NCBI RefSeq assembly: GCF_002224125.1
Contig: NZ_NCSM01000014.1
Location: 880,871-944,870 of the forward strand
Length of the DNA stretch: 64,000 bases
From: Streptomyces sp. NBS 14/10
Lineage (GTDB): Bacteria; Actinomycetota; Actinomycetes; Streptomycetales; Streptomycetaceae
Direction of reading: 5' to 3'
Position numbers and translations under genes: made by a program. Below the pieces are notes generated by a model, which made no database searches, had not been told where the DNA came from, and saw nothing but the letters and a program-made list of their open reading frames with translations. Below are positions 1 to 8,299 of this stretch, one piece after another (positions within the stretch are counted from its first letter, which is position 1; every line of letters begins with the position of its first letter).

Positions 1-460
1 CGCCCTTGGTCAGTGAGGCCAGTACGGAAGGGACGCGGGCGTCGGCGTTGTCGACCAGGCTGGTGGTGATGTTGACGATGTGCCCGCCGCCCTGGGCGAG
101 CATCTGCTCGATGGCCAGTTGGGTGATGTGGAAGAAGCCGGCGAGGTTGACGGCCGTCACGGCGGCGTAGTCGTCCTGGGTGTAGTCGGTGAAGGGCTTG
201 CTGACGAAAATGCCGGCGTTGTTGACCAGGGTGTCGACGCGGCCGAACCGCTCGATGGCGGCGGCGATGACACGTTCGGCGGTGGCGGGGTCGGCGATAT
301 CGCCGGGAACGGTCACCACGGACGCGTCGGGGGAGGGGGCGATGGTGCGCGAGGTGGCGACGACGGCGTAGCCGAGTTTGCGGTAGGCGTCGGCGAGGGC
401 GGCGCCTATGCCCTGCGAGGCGCCGGTGATGACGGCGACCTTCTGTTCATGAGTGCCCAT
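1..460 (-). CDS. Short-chain dehydrogenase/reductase, C-terminus cut off by window edge
   Basis: NAD(P)-dependent oxidoreductase of the SDR family; the substrate cannot be told. Translated from ATG 460 it opens with the Rossmann nucleotide-binding motif TGASQGIG near residues 12-19, followed by the structural motif NNAG (VNNAGIF) near residue 88, as in classical SDRs. The visible 153 residues end before the YxxxK active site, which lies beyond base 1. The start fits an MGTHEQKVAVITGAS N-terminus. The upstream neighbour on the same strand, about 110 bp away, is a maleylpyruvate-isomerase-family gene; nothing shows they are one operon. Confidence 0.9.
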   Translation of the reverse strand, partial: MGTHEQKVAVITGASQGIGAALADAYRKLGYAVVATSRTIAPSPDASVVTVPGDIADPATAERVIAAAIERFGRVDTLVNNAGIFVSKPFTDYTQDDYAAVTAVNLAGFFHITQLAIEQMLAQGGGHIVNITTSLVDNADARVPSVLASLTKG

Positions 461-569
461 AGTGTCATTCTTCGGGCGAGGGGTCGGGTTCGCGACCCGA
501 GGTTCGCGACCCGAGGCCCGATTACATGACCGAACGGTCCACTAAGGCGCGCCGTGCCCACCGGCCTGC

Positions 570-1294
570 CTACAGCGCGGAATGGGCCAGCCAGTGGTCG
601 AACAGCTGCCCGTCCCCGTCGATTGCCACGCGCTGTGGCGGCAGACGTCGCATCAGCACCAACAGCAGGTCCTCCACCGCACCCGTCACGGTCACGTCCG
701 TCGGCCCCGGCCCCGGACCCATGACACCCCCGTCGGCGTGCGCGTGATCACCCACCCCTCGATCGACTGCTCGGCAGGTCGCAGCCCGATCGAGCCCGTA
801 CCCCGCAACGCGGCCACCTGTGAAGACAGCAGCTCCAGGCATTGGGTCACGGCGTCCGCCGCGAGGTCGGGCTCGATGGCGTACGGCACACCGGTCAGCA
901 GGGCGGCATCGACGGCATGGACCGATGTGTCGTGCGTCCTCTGCCGCAGCCATGACGACGCAGGTCCCGGCCCGGTGAGCGTCCAGACCTGTGTGCCGGG
1001 GCCGATCGCCCGTACCGCCTCGACAAGGTCCGACGCCCCCGCGAGCAGCCATGTCCGCCAGTCCCGCGGGGGCACTGCTTCACGGGGATCGGGGATGCCG
1101 TCGGGCGTACCGCCACGTACGATTCCCGCCGCCCAGCGCGGCGCCTGCCCGAGGTGTCCGACGAGGACCCGGAGCGGCCACTCCGGGCAGGTCGGTACGG
1201 GGGCGTCCCAGTCGGCGCCGTCCACGGCATCCGCGAACGCCGCGATCTGGGTGAGCAGGCCCGAGGCCAGTTGGTCGATATGAGGCTGTGTCAT
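570..1294 (-). pseudogene. Maleylpyruvate isomerase-family (mycothiol-dependent, DinB-like) gene with apparent frameshift
   Basis: The N-terminal part from ATG 1294 (MTQPHIDQLASG) carries the family pattern of an alpha-helical DinB-like domain with WDAPVPTCPEW and VGHLG blocks. Members are mycothiol-dependent isomerases or transferases. This frame stops at 692 with the aberrant tail VRGRGRRT. The expected C-terminal beta segment (TDVTVTGAVEDLLLVLMRRLP, residues shown only in part here) continues in another frame and stops at 570. Joining the frames near 700-715, a CCGGGGCCGGGGCC run, restores about 241 residues, normal for the family. A single-base indel is therefore implied, either a real lesion or a sequencing error. 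An upstream in-frame start at 1333 would overlap the divergent regulator's operator and is less likely. Confidence 0.75.
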
Positions 1295-1311
1295 GCTGCG
1301 TAGGGTAGGAA

Positions 1312-1327
1312 CTCCACCCGGGTGGAG
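1312..1327. promoter_or_regulatory. 16-bp perfect palindrome, MerR-type operator candidate
   Basis: CTCCACCCGGGTGGAG is a perfect palindrome between the divergent MerR gene and the isomerase-family gene. It overlaps the first possible GTG start (1322) of the MerR gene. MerR proteins bind dyads of this size within promoters, so autoregulation and control of the divergent gene are inferred. Confidence 0.55.
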
Positions 1328-2251
1328 GTTCAAGTGCGCGCGGACACGCTGTCCATCGGCGAGCTCTCACAGTTGACCGGCGTGCCCGTCCGTACGATCC
1401 GCTTCTACTGCGACGAGGGCTTCGTCGAGTCGGTCCGCAGCACCGGCGGACACCGTCGCTTCCTCCCGGACACGGTCGAACGGGTGACGCTGCTGCGCCG
1501 GCTGCGCGCACTCGGACTCGGACTGACGGCGATCGACGGCGTGCTCAGCGGCCGGCGTTCCATCGCCGAAGCCGCCGCGCAGGAACGCGCGAAGATCGAC
1601 ATCGAGCTGGCCACGCTGGCCTGGCGCCGCGCCTCGCTCCGGGCGGTCGAACAGGCAGCACCGGCCGAGCGGGCCGCGAGGCTGGAGCTGCTGGCCGCGG
1701 TCACGGACGGCCGGGCGGCACAGCACATGCTCGAGGCGTTCTGGAGTCGGATCGCGCTGCCCTCACTGCCCTCGATGTCCGAAGACGGCGCGAGCATGTT
1801 CATCTCGGTCAGCGTCCCCGAGCCACCGGACGACCCCACCCCCGAGCAGGTGGTCGCCTACGCCACGCTGGTCGCGATCGTCGACGACCACCGGCTCCGG
1901 CAGCAGATCTGGGCCCGTACCCGTACCGGCGAAGAGTTCGTGGCCTACCAGAACGCCCTGCTGGACGGGGGAATCGGCGAAGCGTGCGAGCTCGCGCGGC
2001 TGCTCGTACGGGCGGGTGAGCGGCCGGGGCCCGGACCGGTGCTCGACCGGTTCGTCGAGGCGCACGCCACGACACGATCCACGCTGGACAGCCTGACGTT
2101 CCGGCGCGCCCTGCTGCGCACCGCGGCGGTCGACCGGAGCCCGGGTCTGCGCCGCTACTGGGAGCTCGTCGGCGACATCACGGGCGAGGACGTCACCGTC
2201 GGCGAGGCGCACTCGTGGTTGCTGGACTCGCTCGACCGCGCGCTGGCGTAA
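1322..2251 (+). CDS. MerR family transcriptional regulator
   Basis: DNA-binding regulator of 309 residues. The N-terminus has a winged-helix MerR motif (SIGELSQLTGVPVRTIRFYCDEGFV, given in part: residues about 11-35) followed by the second helix-turn-helix half with TGGHRRF. The rest is a long helical effector domain of unknown ligand; no cysteine-rich metal site is evident. GTG 1322 is used, but GTG 1334 is an equally good start, since the palindrome lies across the first one. It is divergent from the isomerase-family gene, and its 3' end overlaps the convergent DedA gene by about 97 bp. Confidence 0.88.
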   Translation: MEVQVRADTLSIGELSQLTGVPVRTIRFYCDEGFVESVRSTGGHRRFLPDTVERVTLLRRLRALGLGLTAIDGVLSGRRSIAEAAAQERAKIDIELATLAWRRASLRAVEQAAPAERAARLELLAAVTDGRAAQHMLEAFWSRIALPSLPSMSEDGASMFISVSVPEPPDDPTPEQVVAYATLVAIVDDHRLRQQIWARTRTGEEFVAYQNALLDGGIGEACELARLLVRAGERPGPGPVLDRFVEAHATTRSTLDSLTFRRALLRTAAVDRSPGLRRYWELVGDITGEDVTVGEAHSWLLDSLDRALA

Positions 2252-2919
2252 CCGTCCGACGGCAGGTCGGCCGTCCGGTTCGTCGTTCGCGCCGTCGTCG
2301 GGATGACGACGGTCCGGCGGGGCGCGTTGGCGCGGATCTTCGTCCAGATCAGTACGGCTCCGGCCACCACCGCCACGGCCACGGCGAGCGCGGGGGCGCC
2401 GAGGGCCACGGCCCGCTGGGCGGAGGCGGCCGCCGCGTATCCGGTGCCGGCCTCGGCGGTGGCCCACAGCGGGGCGGCCACCACGCTGTACGGGGCGATA
2501 CGGCGGTAGGGCAGCCGGGCGGCGCCCGCGAGGTGCGGGGTCAGGGTGCGGAGCACCGGGAGGAAGCGGGCGAGGAAGACGGCGTGCCCACCGTGGCGGG
2601 CCATCAGCGTCTCGGCGCGCCGCCATGCCGCGGCGGGGAGGCGGCGGCCGAGGCGGCCGGTGCGCAGGCGGTGGCCGAGGACACGTCCGGTGCGGTGTGC
2701 GAGGAAGTCGCCCGCCACCACGGCGCACGCGCAGATCGCGATCAGCGGAGGAAGGGCCAGCTGCCCGGAGCGCGCCAGCGCGCCGGCCGTCAGCAGCAGG
2801 GTGAGGGTGGGAATGAACGCCCCGAGCAGCAGCACGGATTCGGCCAGGACGGCCGCGCCGACGATCGCGTAGGCACCGGCGGCGGGCACCTGGTCGAGGG
2901 CGGTGGTCAGGGTGTTCAC
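2155..2919 (-). CDS. DedA/VTT-domain family membrane protein
   Basis: Integral membrane protein of 254 residues. It has a hydrophobic N-terminus (AGAYAIVGAAVLAESVLLLG), the family block GDFLAHRTGR with the ExxxP-type region replaced by ESVLLLGAFIPTLTLL, and the conserved FLARFLPVLRTLTPHLAG segment typical of DedA/VTT proteins. Family members act in lipid flipping and envelope homeostasis. GTG 2919 was chosen because it overlaps the upstream methyltransferase stop (GTGA), indicating translational coupling. The C-terminal 50 residues are polar and probably disordered. Pairing with a phospholipid methyltransferase suggests a shared membrane-lipid role, which is inference. Confidence 0.82.
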   Translation of the reverse strand: MNTLTTALDQVPAAGAYAIVGAAVLAESVLLLGAFIPTLTLLLTAGALARSGQLALPPLIAICACAVVAGDFLAHRTGRVLGHRLRTGRLGRRLPAAAWRRAETLMARHGGHAVFLARFLPVLRTLTPHLAGAARLPYRRIAPYSVVAAPLWATAEAGTGYAAAASAQRAVALGAPALAVAVAVVAGAVLIWTKIRANAPRRTVVIPTTARTTNRTADLPSDGYASARSSESSNHECASPTVTSSPVMSPTSSQ

Positions 2920-3644
2920 CGGCTCGCTCCGGCCGTGGCCGCACGCCGAGGGGTCGGAGTTGCCGGGGCGGGGCGTGTGAGCTGCCAGACCCGGGCGGGG
3001 GGAAGGTTGGCCCACACCGTCCGGCAGCCGGTGGCGTACCGGCGCCGGTACGTGGCCAGCACCCGCTCCACCGCCCGGTGCCGGCGCGCCTGGGACCGGG
3101 TGGCCAGCAGGGTGTGGGCCCTACGGGTGCCCAGGTAGGCGAAGTAGGTCAGGGTGGCTCCGGGGAGCAGCAGCTCCAGGTACCGATCCATGATCGTCTC
3201 CACCTGGTGCGGGGCGAAGTTGGCGAACGGCAGGCCGGAGACGATCATGTCGTAGCGCCGGTTGGTGTCCAGGTCCTCGACGCGGGTCGGATGCACACGG
3301 ACCTGCTTCCCGTCCGCGGCGACCTGCGGATGTGTGGCGGTGAGGTGGCGCAGCCGGGCGGCGAAGCGCGGGTTGACCTCGGCGATGTCCAGGCGGCTGC
3401 CCGGCGGCAGCCGGCGGATCAGGGTGCGGGTGACCGCTCCGGTTCCGGCCCCCGCCTCCAGGATGTTCAGCGGGCGCGGGATCTTCGTGTCCACCGGGTC
3501 GGTCAGCGCACGGGCCAGCGCCTTGCCGCTGGGCGCGACGGCACCGGTCGTGCGCGCGTCGCGGGCCGCTTCGAGCAGAAACATCCAGCCCTCGGCGCGG
3601 CGCTGCGCGAGAACACGGTCGTGTGAGGTGGTCCAGTCGTCCAT
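2916..3644 (-). CDS. PmtA-like phospholipid N-methyltransferase (class I SAM-dependent)
   Basis: A 242-residue SAM methyltransferase. Motif I is ILEAGAGTGAVT (about residue 57), followed by an acidic motif II (DIAEVNPRF) and the signature YDMIVSGLPFANF, which matches the SGLPF block of phosphatidylethanolamine N-methyltransferases of the PmtA type. ATG 3644 gives the N-terminus MDDWTTSHDRVLAQ. Longer readings of this frame upstream run into the divergent kinase and are discounted. Its stop overlaps the DedA start. The substrate is inferred, and it could methylate another lipid. The divergent two-component system may control it. Confidence 0.78.
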   Translation of the reverse strand: MDDWTTSHDRVLAQRRAEGWMFLLEAARDARTTGAVAPSGKALARALTDPVDTKIPRPLNILEAGAGTGAVTRTLIRRLPPGSRLDIAEVNPRFAARLRHLTATHPQVAADGKQVRVHPTRVEDLDTNRRYDMIVSGLPFANFAPHQVETIMDRYLELLLPGATLTYFAYLGTRRAHTLLATRSQARRHRAVERVLATYRRRYATGCRTVWANLPPARVWQLTRPAPATPTPRRAATAGASR

Positions 3645-3660
3645 GGCAGCGACGCTAGAA

Positions 3661-3697
3661 ACCGGCCTCCGCCGGTGAATCCGTCGTTGTGCGACGG
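3661..3697. promoter_or_regulatory. Two inverted repeats in divergent promoter region
   Basis: Between the lipid methyltransferase and the histidine kinase are ACCGGC-4-GCCGGT (3661-3676) and CCGTCG-5-CGACGG (3681-3697). Their position suits an operator for the adjacent NarL-type regulator or for transcription control of both directions. Binding is not shown. Confidence 0.45.
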
Positions 3698-3725
3698 TGT
3701 ACCTCGACGAAAGTAGGGGGTCGGC

Positions 3726-4934
3726 GTGGAAGATCGTCGGAGGAGCGCCCGTCAACCGCCTGCCTACGATCCGGGGGTGAGCCAGAGAAACCCGTGGACC
3801 GCGTACGGGCGCTGCGGCCTGGTGCTGCTGCTGACCGCCGGCGCCGTCCAGAACGGTGCCGTGCTCGCCGACGGCCGGTATCTGACGCCGTACACCGCGG
3901 CCGCCGTGCTGTGCGGGGCGGCCCTGCTGGTGCGCCGCGGCCACTGGCTCATCGCCCCGCTCCTGGCCACCGTGGCGACGGGGGTGTGGGGGTGGCCCCT
4001 GCTGCCGCTGCTGTTGCTCACCCTGTTCGACCTGGCCGCACACCGCCGCGCCGCGGTGGCCGTGGGCTGCGGCGCCGCCGTCCTGGCCGTAGGCGCGGTG
4101 GCGCCCGCCGCGGCCTCGCTGTGGCGACCGCAGCAGTACGGGGCCAGCCTGTTCCTGCTGCTGGCCGTGGTGGGCGGGCTGTGGATGGGCAACCGCCGCC
4201 GCCTGGTGGGGGCGTTGAACACCCAGGTCGAGCATCTGCGCATCGAGCGTGAGCTACGGGAGGAGTCCGCCCGCGCCGCCGAACGCTCCCGGATCGCCGC
4301 CGAGATGCACGATGTCCTGGCCCACCGGCTGAGCCTCATCGCCCTGCACACCGGGGTCCTGACCACCAAGGCCGACACACTGCCCGCCCCGGTGGCCGAC
4401 CGCCTCACCCTGCTGCGCACCGCCTCCACCCAGGCGCTGGCCGATCTGCGCGATGTCCTCGGCACCCTGCGCCACCCCCACACCACCGCCGCCGATGCCC
4501 CGCCCGCCCCCGTGCTGCGCGATGTGCACGAGCTGATCGAGCAGGCACGCACGGCCGGGCAGCAGGTCGACATGGACGTCCAGGGGCGGCCCGAACAGGC
4601 CCCCGCCGCACACCGGCTGGCCGTCTACCGCCTGCTCCAGGAAGGGCTGACCAACGCCCGCAAACACGCCGCGGGCGCGCCGGTGAGCATCCGCCTCGAC
4701 TACGGCCCGCCCGCCACCCTCGTCGAGGTCACCAACAGCCCCGGCACCCCGGCCCCGCACACCGCCCCCTCCGGCTTCGGACTGGTGGGCCTGCGCGAGC
4801 GGGTCAGCGCCCTCGGCGGACACCTGGACGTCGGCCCCCACGGCTCCGGTACGTGGCGCCTGGCCGCGCGCATCCCCCACCCCGTACGCCTCGACCACCC
4901 CATACGTACCGACCAGAACGGCCCCCGCACATGA
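3726..4934 (+). CDS. Two-component sensor histidine kinase, NarL/DesK-type (HisKA_3)
   Basis: A 402-residue sensor kinase. The N-terminal half holds several hydrophobic helices rich in Leu/Ala (about residues 27-160), then a linker helix, the dimerisation/phosphoacceptor motif AAEMHDVLAHRLSLI (His near residue 200) and a C-terminal HATPase domain with N-box LTNARKHA and G-box GFGLVGLRERV. GTG 3726 follows a GGGGG run; GTG 3777 is an alternative start. The stop overlaps the response regulator start (ATGA). It probably senses membrane or envelope state given its divergent lipid-enzyme neighbour; this is inference. Confidence 0.92.
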   Translation: MEDRRRSARQPPAYDPGVSQRNPWTAYGRCGLVLLLTAGAVQNGAVLADGRYLTPYTAAAVLCGAALLVRRGHWLIAPLLATVATGVWGWPLLPLLLLTLFDLAAHRRAAVAVGCGAAVLAVGAVAPAAASLWRPQQYGASLFLLLAVVGGLWMGNRRRLVGALNTQVEHLRIERELREESARAAERSRIAAEMHDVLAHRLSLIALHTGVLTTKADTLPAPVADRLTLLRTASTQALADLRDVLGTLRHPHTTAADAPPAPVLRDVHELIEQARTAGQQVDMDVQGRPEQAPAAHRLAVYRLLQEGLTNARKHAAGAPVSIRLDYGPPATLVEVTNSPGTPAPHTAPSGFGLVGLRERVSALGGHLDVGPHGSGTWRLAARIPHPVRLDHPIRTDQNGPRT

Positions 4935-5578
4935 TCCGCGCCATGATCGTCGACGATGACGCCCTGGTCCGCCTCGGCCTGGTCGACCTCCTGGGCGGCG
5001 ACGACGGCATCGACGTCGTCGCCCAGGCGTCGGACGGCCTGCACGCCATCGAACTGGCCACCGCCCACCGCATCGACGTGGCGCTGGTCGACGTGCGCAT
5101 GCCCCGCATGGACGGCATCACCGCCACCGCCCGGCTGCGCACCCTGCCCCACCCCCCGAAGGTCATCACCCTGACCACCTTCGACCTCGACGAATACGTC
5201 TACAACGCCCTCGCCGCCGGAGCCGACGGCTTCCTCCTCAAGGACGCCGACCCCGCCGAGATCCTGCGCGCCGTCCACCTCGTCGCCACCGGATCGGCCA
5301 TGCTCCACCCCACCGCGGCCCGCCGCCTCATCGACCACTACCACCAGGCCAACCAGCCCCTGGCCGCCGCCGCCCGCACCCGGCTCGAACAGCTCACCCC
5401 GCGCGAACACCAGGTGTTGGCCCTCCTCGCCCGTGGCTGCACCAACGCCGATATAGCCACCGACCTCGGCATGCGCGAGAGCACCGTCAAAGCCCACGTC
5501 AGCCGTATCCTCACCGCACTCGAGGTCACCAACCGCCTCCAAGCGGCCCTCCTGGCCCGCGACGCCGGTCTCACCTGA
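4931..5578 (+). CDS. LuxR/NarL-family response regulator
   Basis: A 215-residue DNA-binding response regulator. The receiver domain has the acidic pocket DDD at residues 8-10, phosphoacceptor Asp54 in ALVDVRMPRMDG, and the conserved KDA (LLKDADPAEI). The C-terminal LuxR helix-turn-helix reads LTPREHQVLALLARGCTNADIA, followed by ESTVKAHVSRIL. ATG 4931 overlaps the kinase stop, so the pair is co-translated. Likely targets are the nearby divergent lipid genes, where inverted repeats lie at 3661-3697 (inference). Confidence 0.94.
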   Translation: MIRAMIVDDDALVRLGLVDLLGGDDGIDVVAQASDGLHAIELATAHRIDVALVDVRMPRMDGITATARLRTLPHPPKVITLTTFDLDEYVYNALAAGADGFLLKDADPAEILRAVHLVATGSAMLHPTAARRLIDHYHQANQPLAAAARTRLEQLTPREHQVLALLARGCTNADIATDLGMRESTVKAHVSRILTALEVTNRLQAALLARDAGLT

Positions 5579-5651
5579 CACACGCCACGGTCACCGCCGT
5601 TTTCCGTCTGCTGAAATGCGACTTCCGATGTGTTGACGTGTCTGTCACGTC

Positions 5652-5664
5652 TCCGGAATCCGGA
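5652..5664. promoter_or_regulatory. Inverted repeat upstream of NCS1 permease
   Basis: TCCGG-AAT-CCGGA lies about 100 bp before the permease start. It could be an operator for control by a nucleobase or hydantoin-responsive regulator; no regulator gene is adjacent. Confidence 0.3.
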
Positions 5665-5763
5665 CGAAAAACGTCGCCCCTTCCCTGTACATCATCTGTG
5701 CACCTTGTCTGCGGCGCGGCAGCGTAGAGGTGCTTCCGCACGTCGACTCGGCAAGGAGCAAGC

Positions 5764-7269
5764 GTGACGACGAAGGGCATGGCCTCCACCTCGACCTCGA
5801 CCCAGGTGCCGGAGCACTCACCCCGGCTCTACAACGACGACCTGGCTCCGGCCTCCGAACGGAAGTGGGGAGCGTTCAGCGTCTTCAACGTCTGGACGTC
5901 GGACGTGCACAGCCTGTACGGCTACTTCCTGGCCGCCAGCCTGTTTCTCGTTGCGGGCGGCACCTTCAAGTTCATCATCGGGATCGGCGTCGGCTCGCTG
6001 GTGATCTACGGGCTGATGACGCTGATCGGCAAGGCTGGGGTGCGGACCGGAGTGCCGTATCCCGTGCTCGCCCGGGCGTCGTTCGGCACCTTCGGTGCGA
6101 ACGTCCCGGCGCTGGTGCGGGCCGTGGTCGCCACCTTCTGGTACGGGGCGCAGACCAGTGCGGCGGCCGGTGCGATCGTCGCGTTCCTCACCCGCTACGG
6201 CGGCCCCAGACACCTCCATGAGACGACCCACCTGTTGGGGCACAGCGGCCTGGAGGTGGTGTGTTTCCTGGGGGTCTGGGCCGCCCAGTTGCTGATCATC
6301 AGCAAGGGAATGGAGACGGTGCGCCGCTTCCAGGACTTCGCCGGGCCGGTCGTCTGGCTGATGATGCTGGTCCTCGCCGTCGCGCTGTCGGTCAAGGCGG
6401 GCGCCGTGTCCTTCTCGGTCGACATGCCGGCCAACGAACTCGCCACGCTCGCCAAGAGCTCGACGGGCCTGAACGTGACCCCGGGCTCGCTGGCCGCGAT
6501 CGCGGCGATCGCGGCGACCTGGGTTACCTACTTCGCCGCGCTGTTCCTCAACTTCGGCGACTTCGCGCGATTCGTGCCCGACGAGAAGACGCTACGCAAG
6601 GGGAATGTGTGGGGGCTGCCCGTCAATCTCATCCTCTTCTCGTTCGTCGCCGCCCTGACCACGGCCGCAGCCAGCAAGGTGTACGGCCAGGTGATCCTGG
6701 AACCGGCCGAGATCTCCGCCAAGTTCGACAGCGTCTTCCTCGTCCTGCTCGCCGCCCTGACCTTCGCTGTCGCCACGCTGGGCATCAACGTCGTCGCCAA
6801 CTTCGTCAGCCCGGCCTTCGACTTCGCCAACCTCGCCCCGAAGTACATCGACTTCCGGCGCGGCGGGCTGATCGCCGCCGTCATAGCGCTCCTGCTCTAC
6901 CCGCTGCACCCGTGGGACAACGCGCCGAGCTTCGTCAACGCTATCGGCTCGACCATGGGCCCGATCTTCGGTGTGATCGTCGTGGACTACTACCTGATCC
7001 GGAGGTCGCGGCTCGACGTCGCGGCGCTCTACCGGGAGAACGGCGAGTTCCGTTTCCAGCGCGGCTGGAACGTCCGCGCCTTCGCCGCGGCCGCCGTCGG
7101 CGCGGTCTTCTCCAGCCTCCTCCCGGTCTACGGCCCGGCTGACTACGGCGCGACGCTCGGGCCGTACAGCTGGTTCATCGGGGTCGCTGTCTCCGGCTTG
7201 CTGTACCTCGCGGTGAGCGGCGGCAGGAGCCGGAGCGTCGCGGCGCTTCCGGCGGACGGTACGGCCTGA
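5764..7269 (+). CDS. NCS1 family nucleobase/allantoin/hydantoin-type cation symporter
   Basis: A 501-residue polytopic permease. After a short cytoplasmic N-tail it has about 12 hydrophobic helices with NCS1 features: FNVWTSDVHSLYGYF in helix 1, the VPYPVLARASFG segment, the LLIISKGMETVRRFQDFAGPVVW block and a NFGDFARFVPDE loop. NCS1 members import purines, pyrimidines, allantoin, hydantoins or thiamine, and the substrate here is not determined. GTG 5764 follows AAGGAG. It is a single-gene unit ending in a hairpin at 7328-7361. Confidence 0.9.
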   Translation: MTTKGMASTSTSTQVPEHSPRLYNDDLAPASERKWGAFSVFNVWTSDVHSLYGYFLAASLFLVAGGTFKFIIGIGVGSLVIYGLMTLIGKAGVRTGVPYPVLARASFGTFGANVPALVRAVVATFWYGAQTSAAAGAIVAFLTRYGGPRHLHETTHLLGHSGLEVVCFLGVWAAQLLIISKGMETVRRFQDFAGPVVWLMMLVLAVALSVKAGAVSFSVDMPANELATLAKSSTGLNVTPGSLAAIAAIAATWVTYFAALFLNFGDFARFVPDEKTLRKGNVWGLPVNLILFSFVAALTTAAASKVYGQVILEPAEISAKFDSVFLVLLAALTFAVATLGINVVANFVSPAFDFANLAPKYIDFRRGGLIAAVIALLLYPLHPWDNAPSFVNAIGSTMGPIFGVIVVDYYLIRRSRLDVAALYRENGEFRFQRGWNVRAFAAAAVGAVFSSLLPVYGPADYGATLGPYSWFIGVAVSGLLYLAVSGGRSRSVAALPADGTA

Positions 7270-7327
7270 CGCGTGGTTGTGGCCCCAGGCCGCCGCTCGA
7301 TCCGCCATCGTGCGGCATGGGACATGG

Positions 7328-7361
7328 ATGGCCCCTCCGGACGGCGACACGGAGGGGCCAT
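7328..7361. terminator. Bidirectional hairpin terminator
   Basis: Perfect 12-bp stem (ATGGCCCCTCCG with CGGAGGGGCCAT) and a 10-nt loop between the convergent permease and PD-(D/E)XK genes. No U-tract is present, as is usual in Streptomyces. Confidence 0.75.
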
Positions 7362-7387
7362 GAGGTGGGTGGGGACGCGCCGCGTCG

Positions 7388-8275
7388 TCAGTCCGCGGTG
7401 AACAGGTCCTCGACGCGGGTCGCGGTGAGTGCGCGATCGAGCCAGAGGCCGAGTTTCTCGAGGTCCGCACATTCCATGATCGTTTGCTCTGCTTCCCGGG
7501 GGACCGCGATACCGCGGCGGCGAAGGACGCGCAGGACGGAGTGAGTCATCCCCTTGGCCTCCCCCTCGGCTTCACCTTCGAGGTATGCCTTCTCCATCAT
7601 CGTGCCGCGTCCGGGGAAGAAAGTACTCACCATCATTTGCTCCTTCCAGGTGGCTCCGGCCGAGGAGTCGCCCAGGCCGATCTCCAGTAGTTCGGTGTAG
7701 TAGCGGGCGGAGTGTCGGTCGGTCGAGTCCAGTGCGCGTGCCAGCGCGTCCAGTATGGCGCCGATGTCCCGGTCCCGGGCGTGTGTCATGGCGCAGAAGG
7801 CGGCCAGTGTCAGATCCTGGGCCGCCTCCTCCGGGTCGATGATCACAGGGACGTTGCCGGGCCCGAGGACCAGTGGGTGCGTGCTGAGCGCCGTCCAGCC
7901 TTCGATGCCTGTGGTGAAGGGGCCGGCCGCCCAGGTGGCGGTTGCCTTGTCCTGGCAGACGACGAGGAGTAGGACGGGGCAGTTGTACTTCGCCTGGAGG
8001 TGGGCGAGATAGTACGTCCAGCTGCTGGGCTTGTCCGGATCGCGGCGGCCCTGGGATTCGATGGCGAGCAGAAAGCCGTCACCGTCGGGTGGGGTGACCC
8101 GCAGCACGCTGTCCACCCGGCGTTCCAGCGGCCGGATCTCGGTGGTGTCGGGAGTCAGCACCTCCACGGATGCCTTCTCGGCCAGCGGCACCCCCAGGAC
8201 CCGGAAGACGGGGGCGAGGATGTCAGGTCGCTCCTGGAATATCCGGTGCGAGGCCTCATGTAACGAAGTGACCAT
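7388..8275 (-). CDS. PD-(D/E)XK nuclease-like protein of Rpn/DUF4351 type
   Basis: A 295-residue protein of a kind common in Streptomyces and usually left hypothetical. The N-terminal half reads like a PD-(D/E)XK fold: VDSVLRV supplies an acidic residue and FLLAIESQGR the E-x-Q catalytic-type motif. This is followed by a YYLAHL helix and a LLLVVCQD strand. The C-terminus is helical with an EGEAEGEAKG stretch, as in Rpn/transposase-like nucleases. GTG 8281 is two codons upstream of ATG 8275. Codon 5 is TTA (8261-8263), so translation should depend on bldA tRNA. Enzyme activity is not demonstrated. Confidence 0.7.
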   Translation of the reverse strand: MVTSLHEASHRIFQERPDILAPVFRVLGVPLAEKASVEVLTPDTTEIRPLERRVDSVLRVTPPDGDGFLLAIESQGRRDPDKPSSWTYYLAHLQAKYNCPVLLLVVCQDKATATWAAGPFTTGIEGWTALSTHPLVLGPGNVPVIIDPEEAAQDLTLAAFCAMTHARDRDIGAILDALARALDSTDRHSARYYTELLEIGLGDSSAGATWKEQMMVSTFFPGRGTMMEKAYLEGEAEGEAKGMTHSVLRVLRRRGIAVPREAEQTIMECADLEKLGLWLDRALTATRVEDLFTAD

Positions 8276-8299
8276 ATGCACACGCTGGTGCGCGCAGAG

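Noticed and set aside
2916..4235. Longer N-terminal extension of the lipid methyltransferase
   Set aside because: It runs through the divergent promoter into the kinase gene. The first family-like residues begin at ATG 3644.
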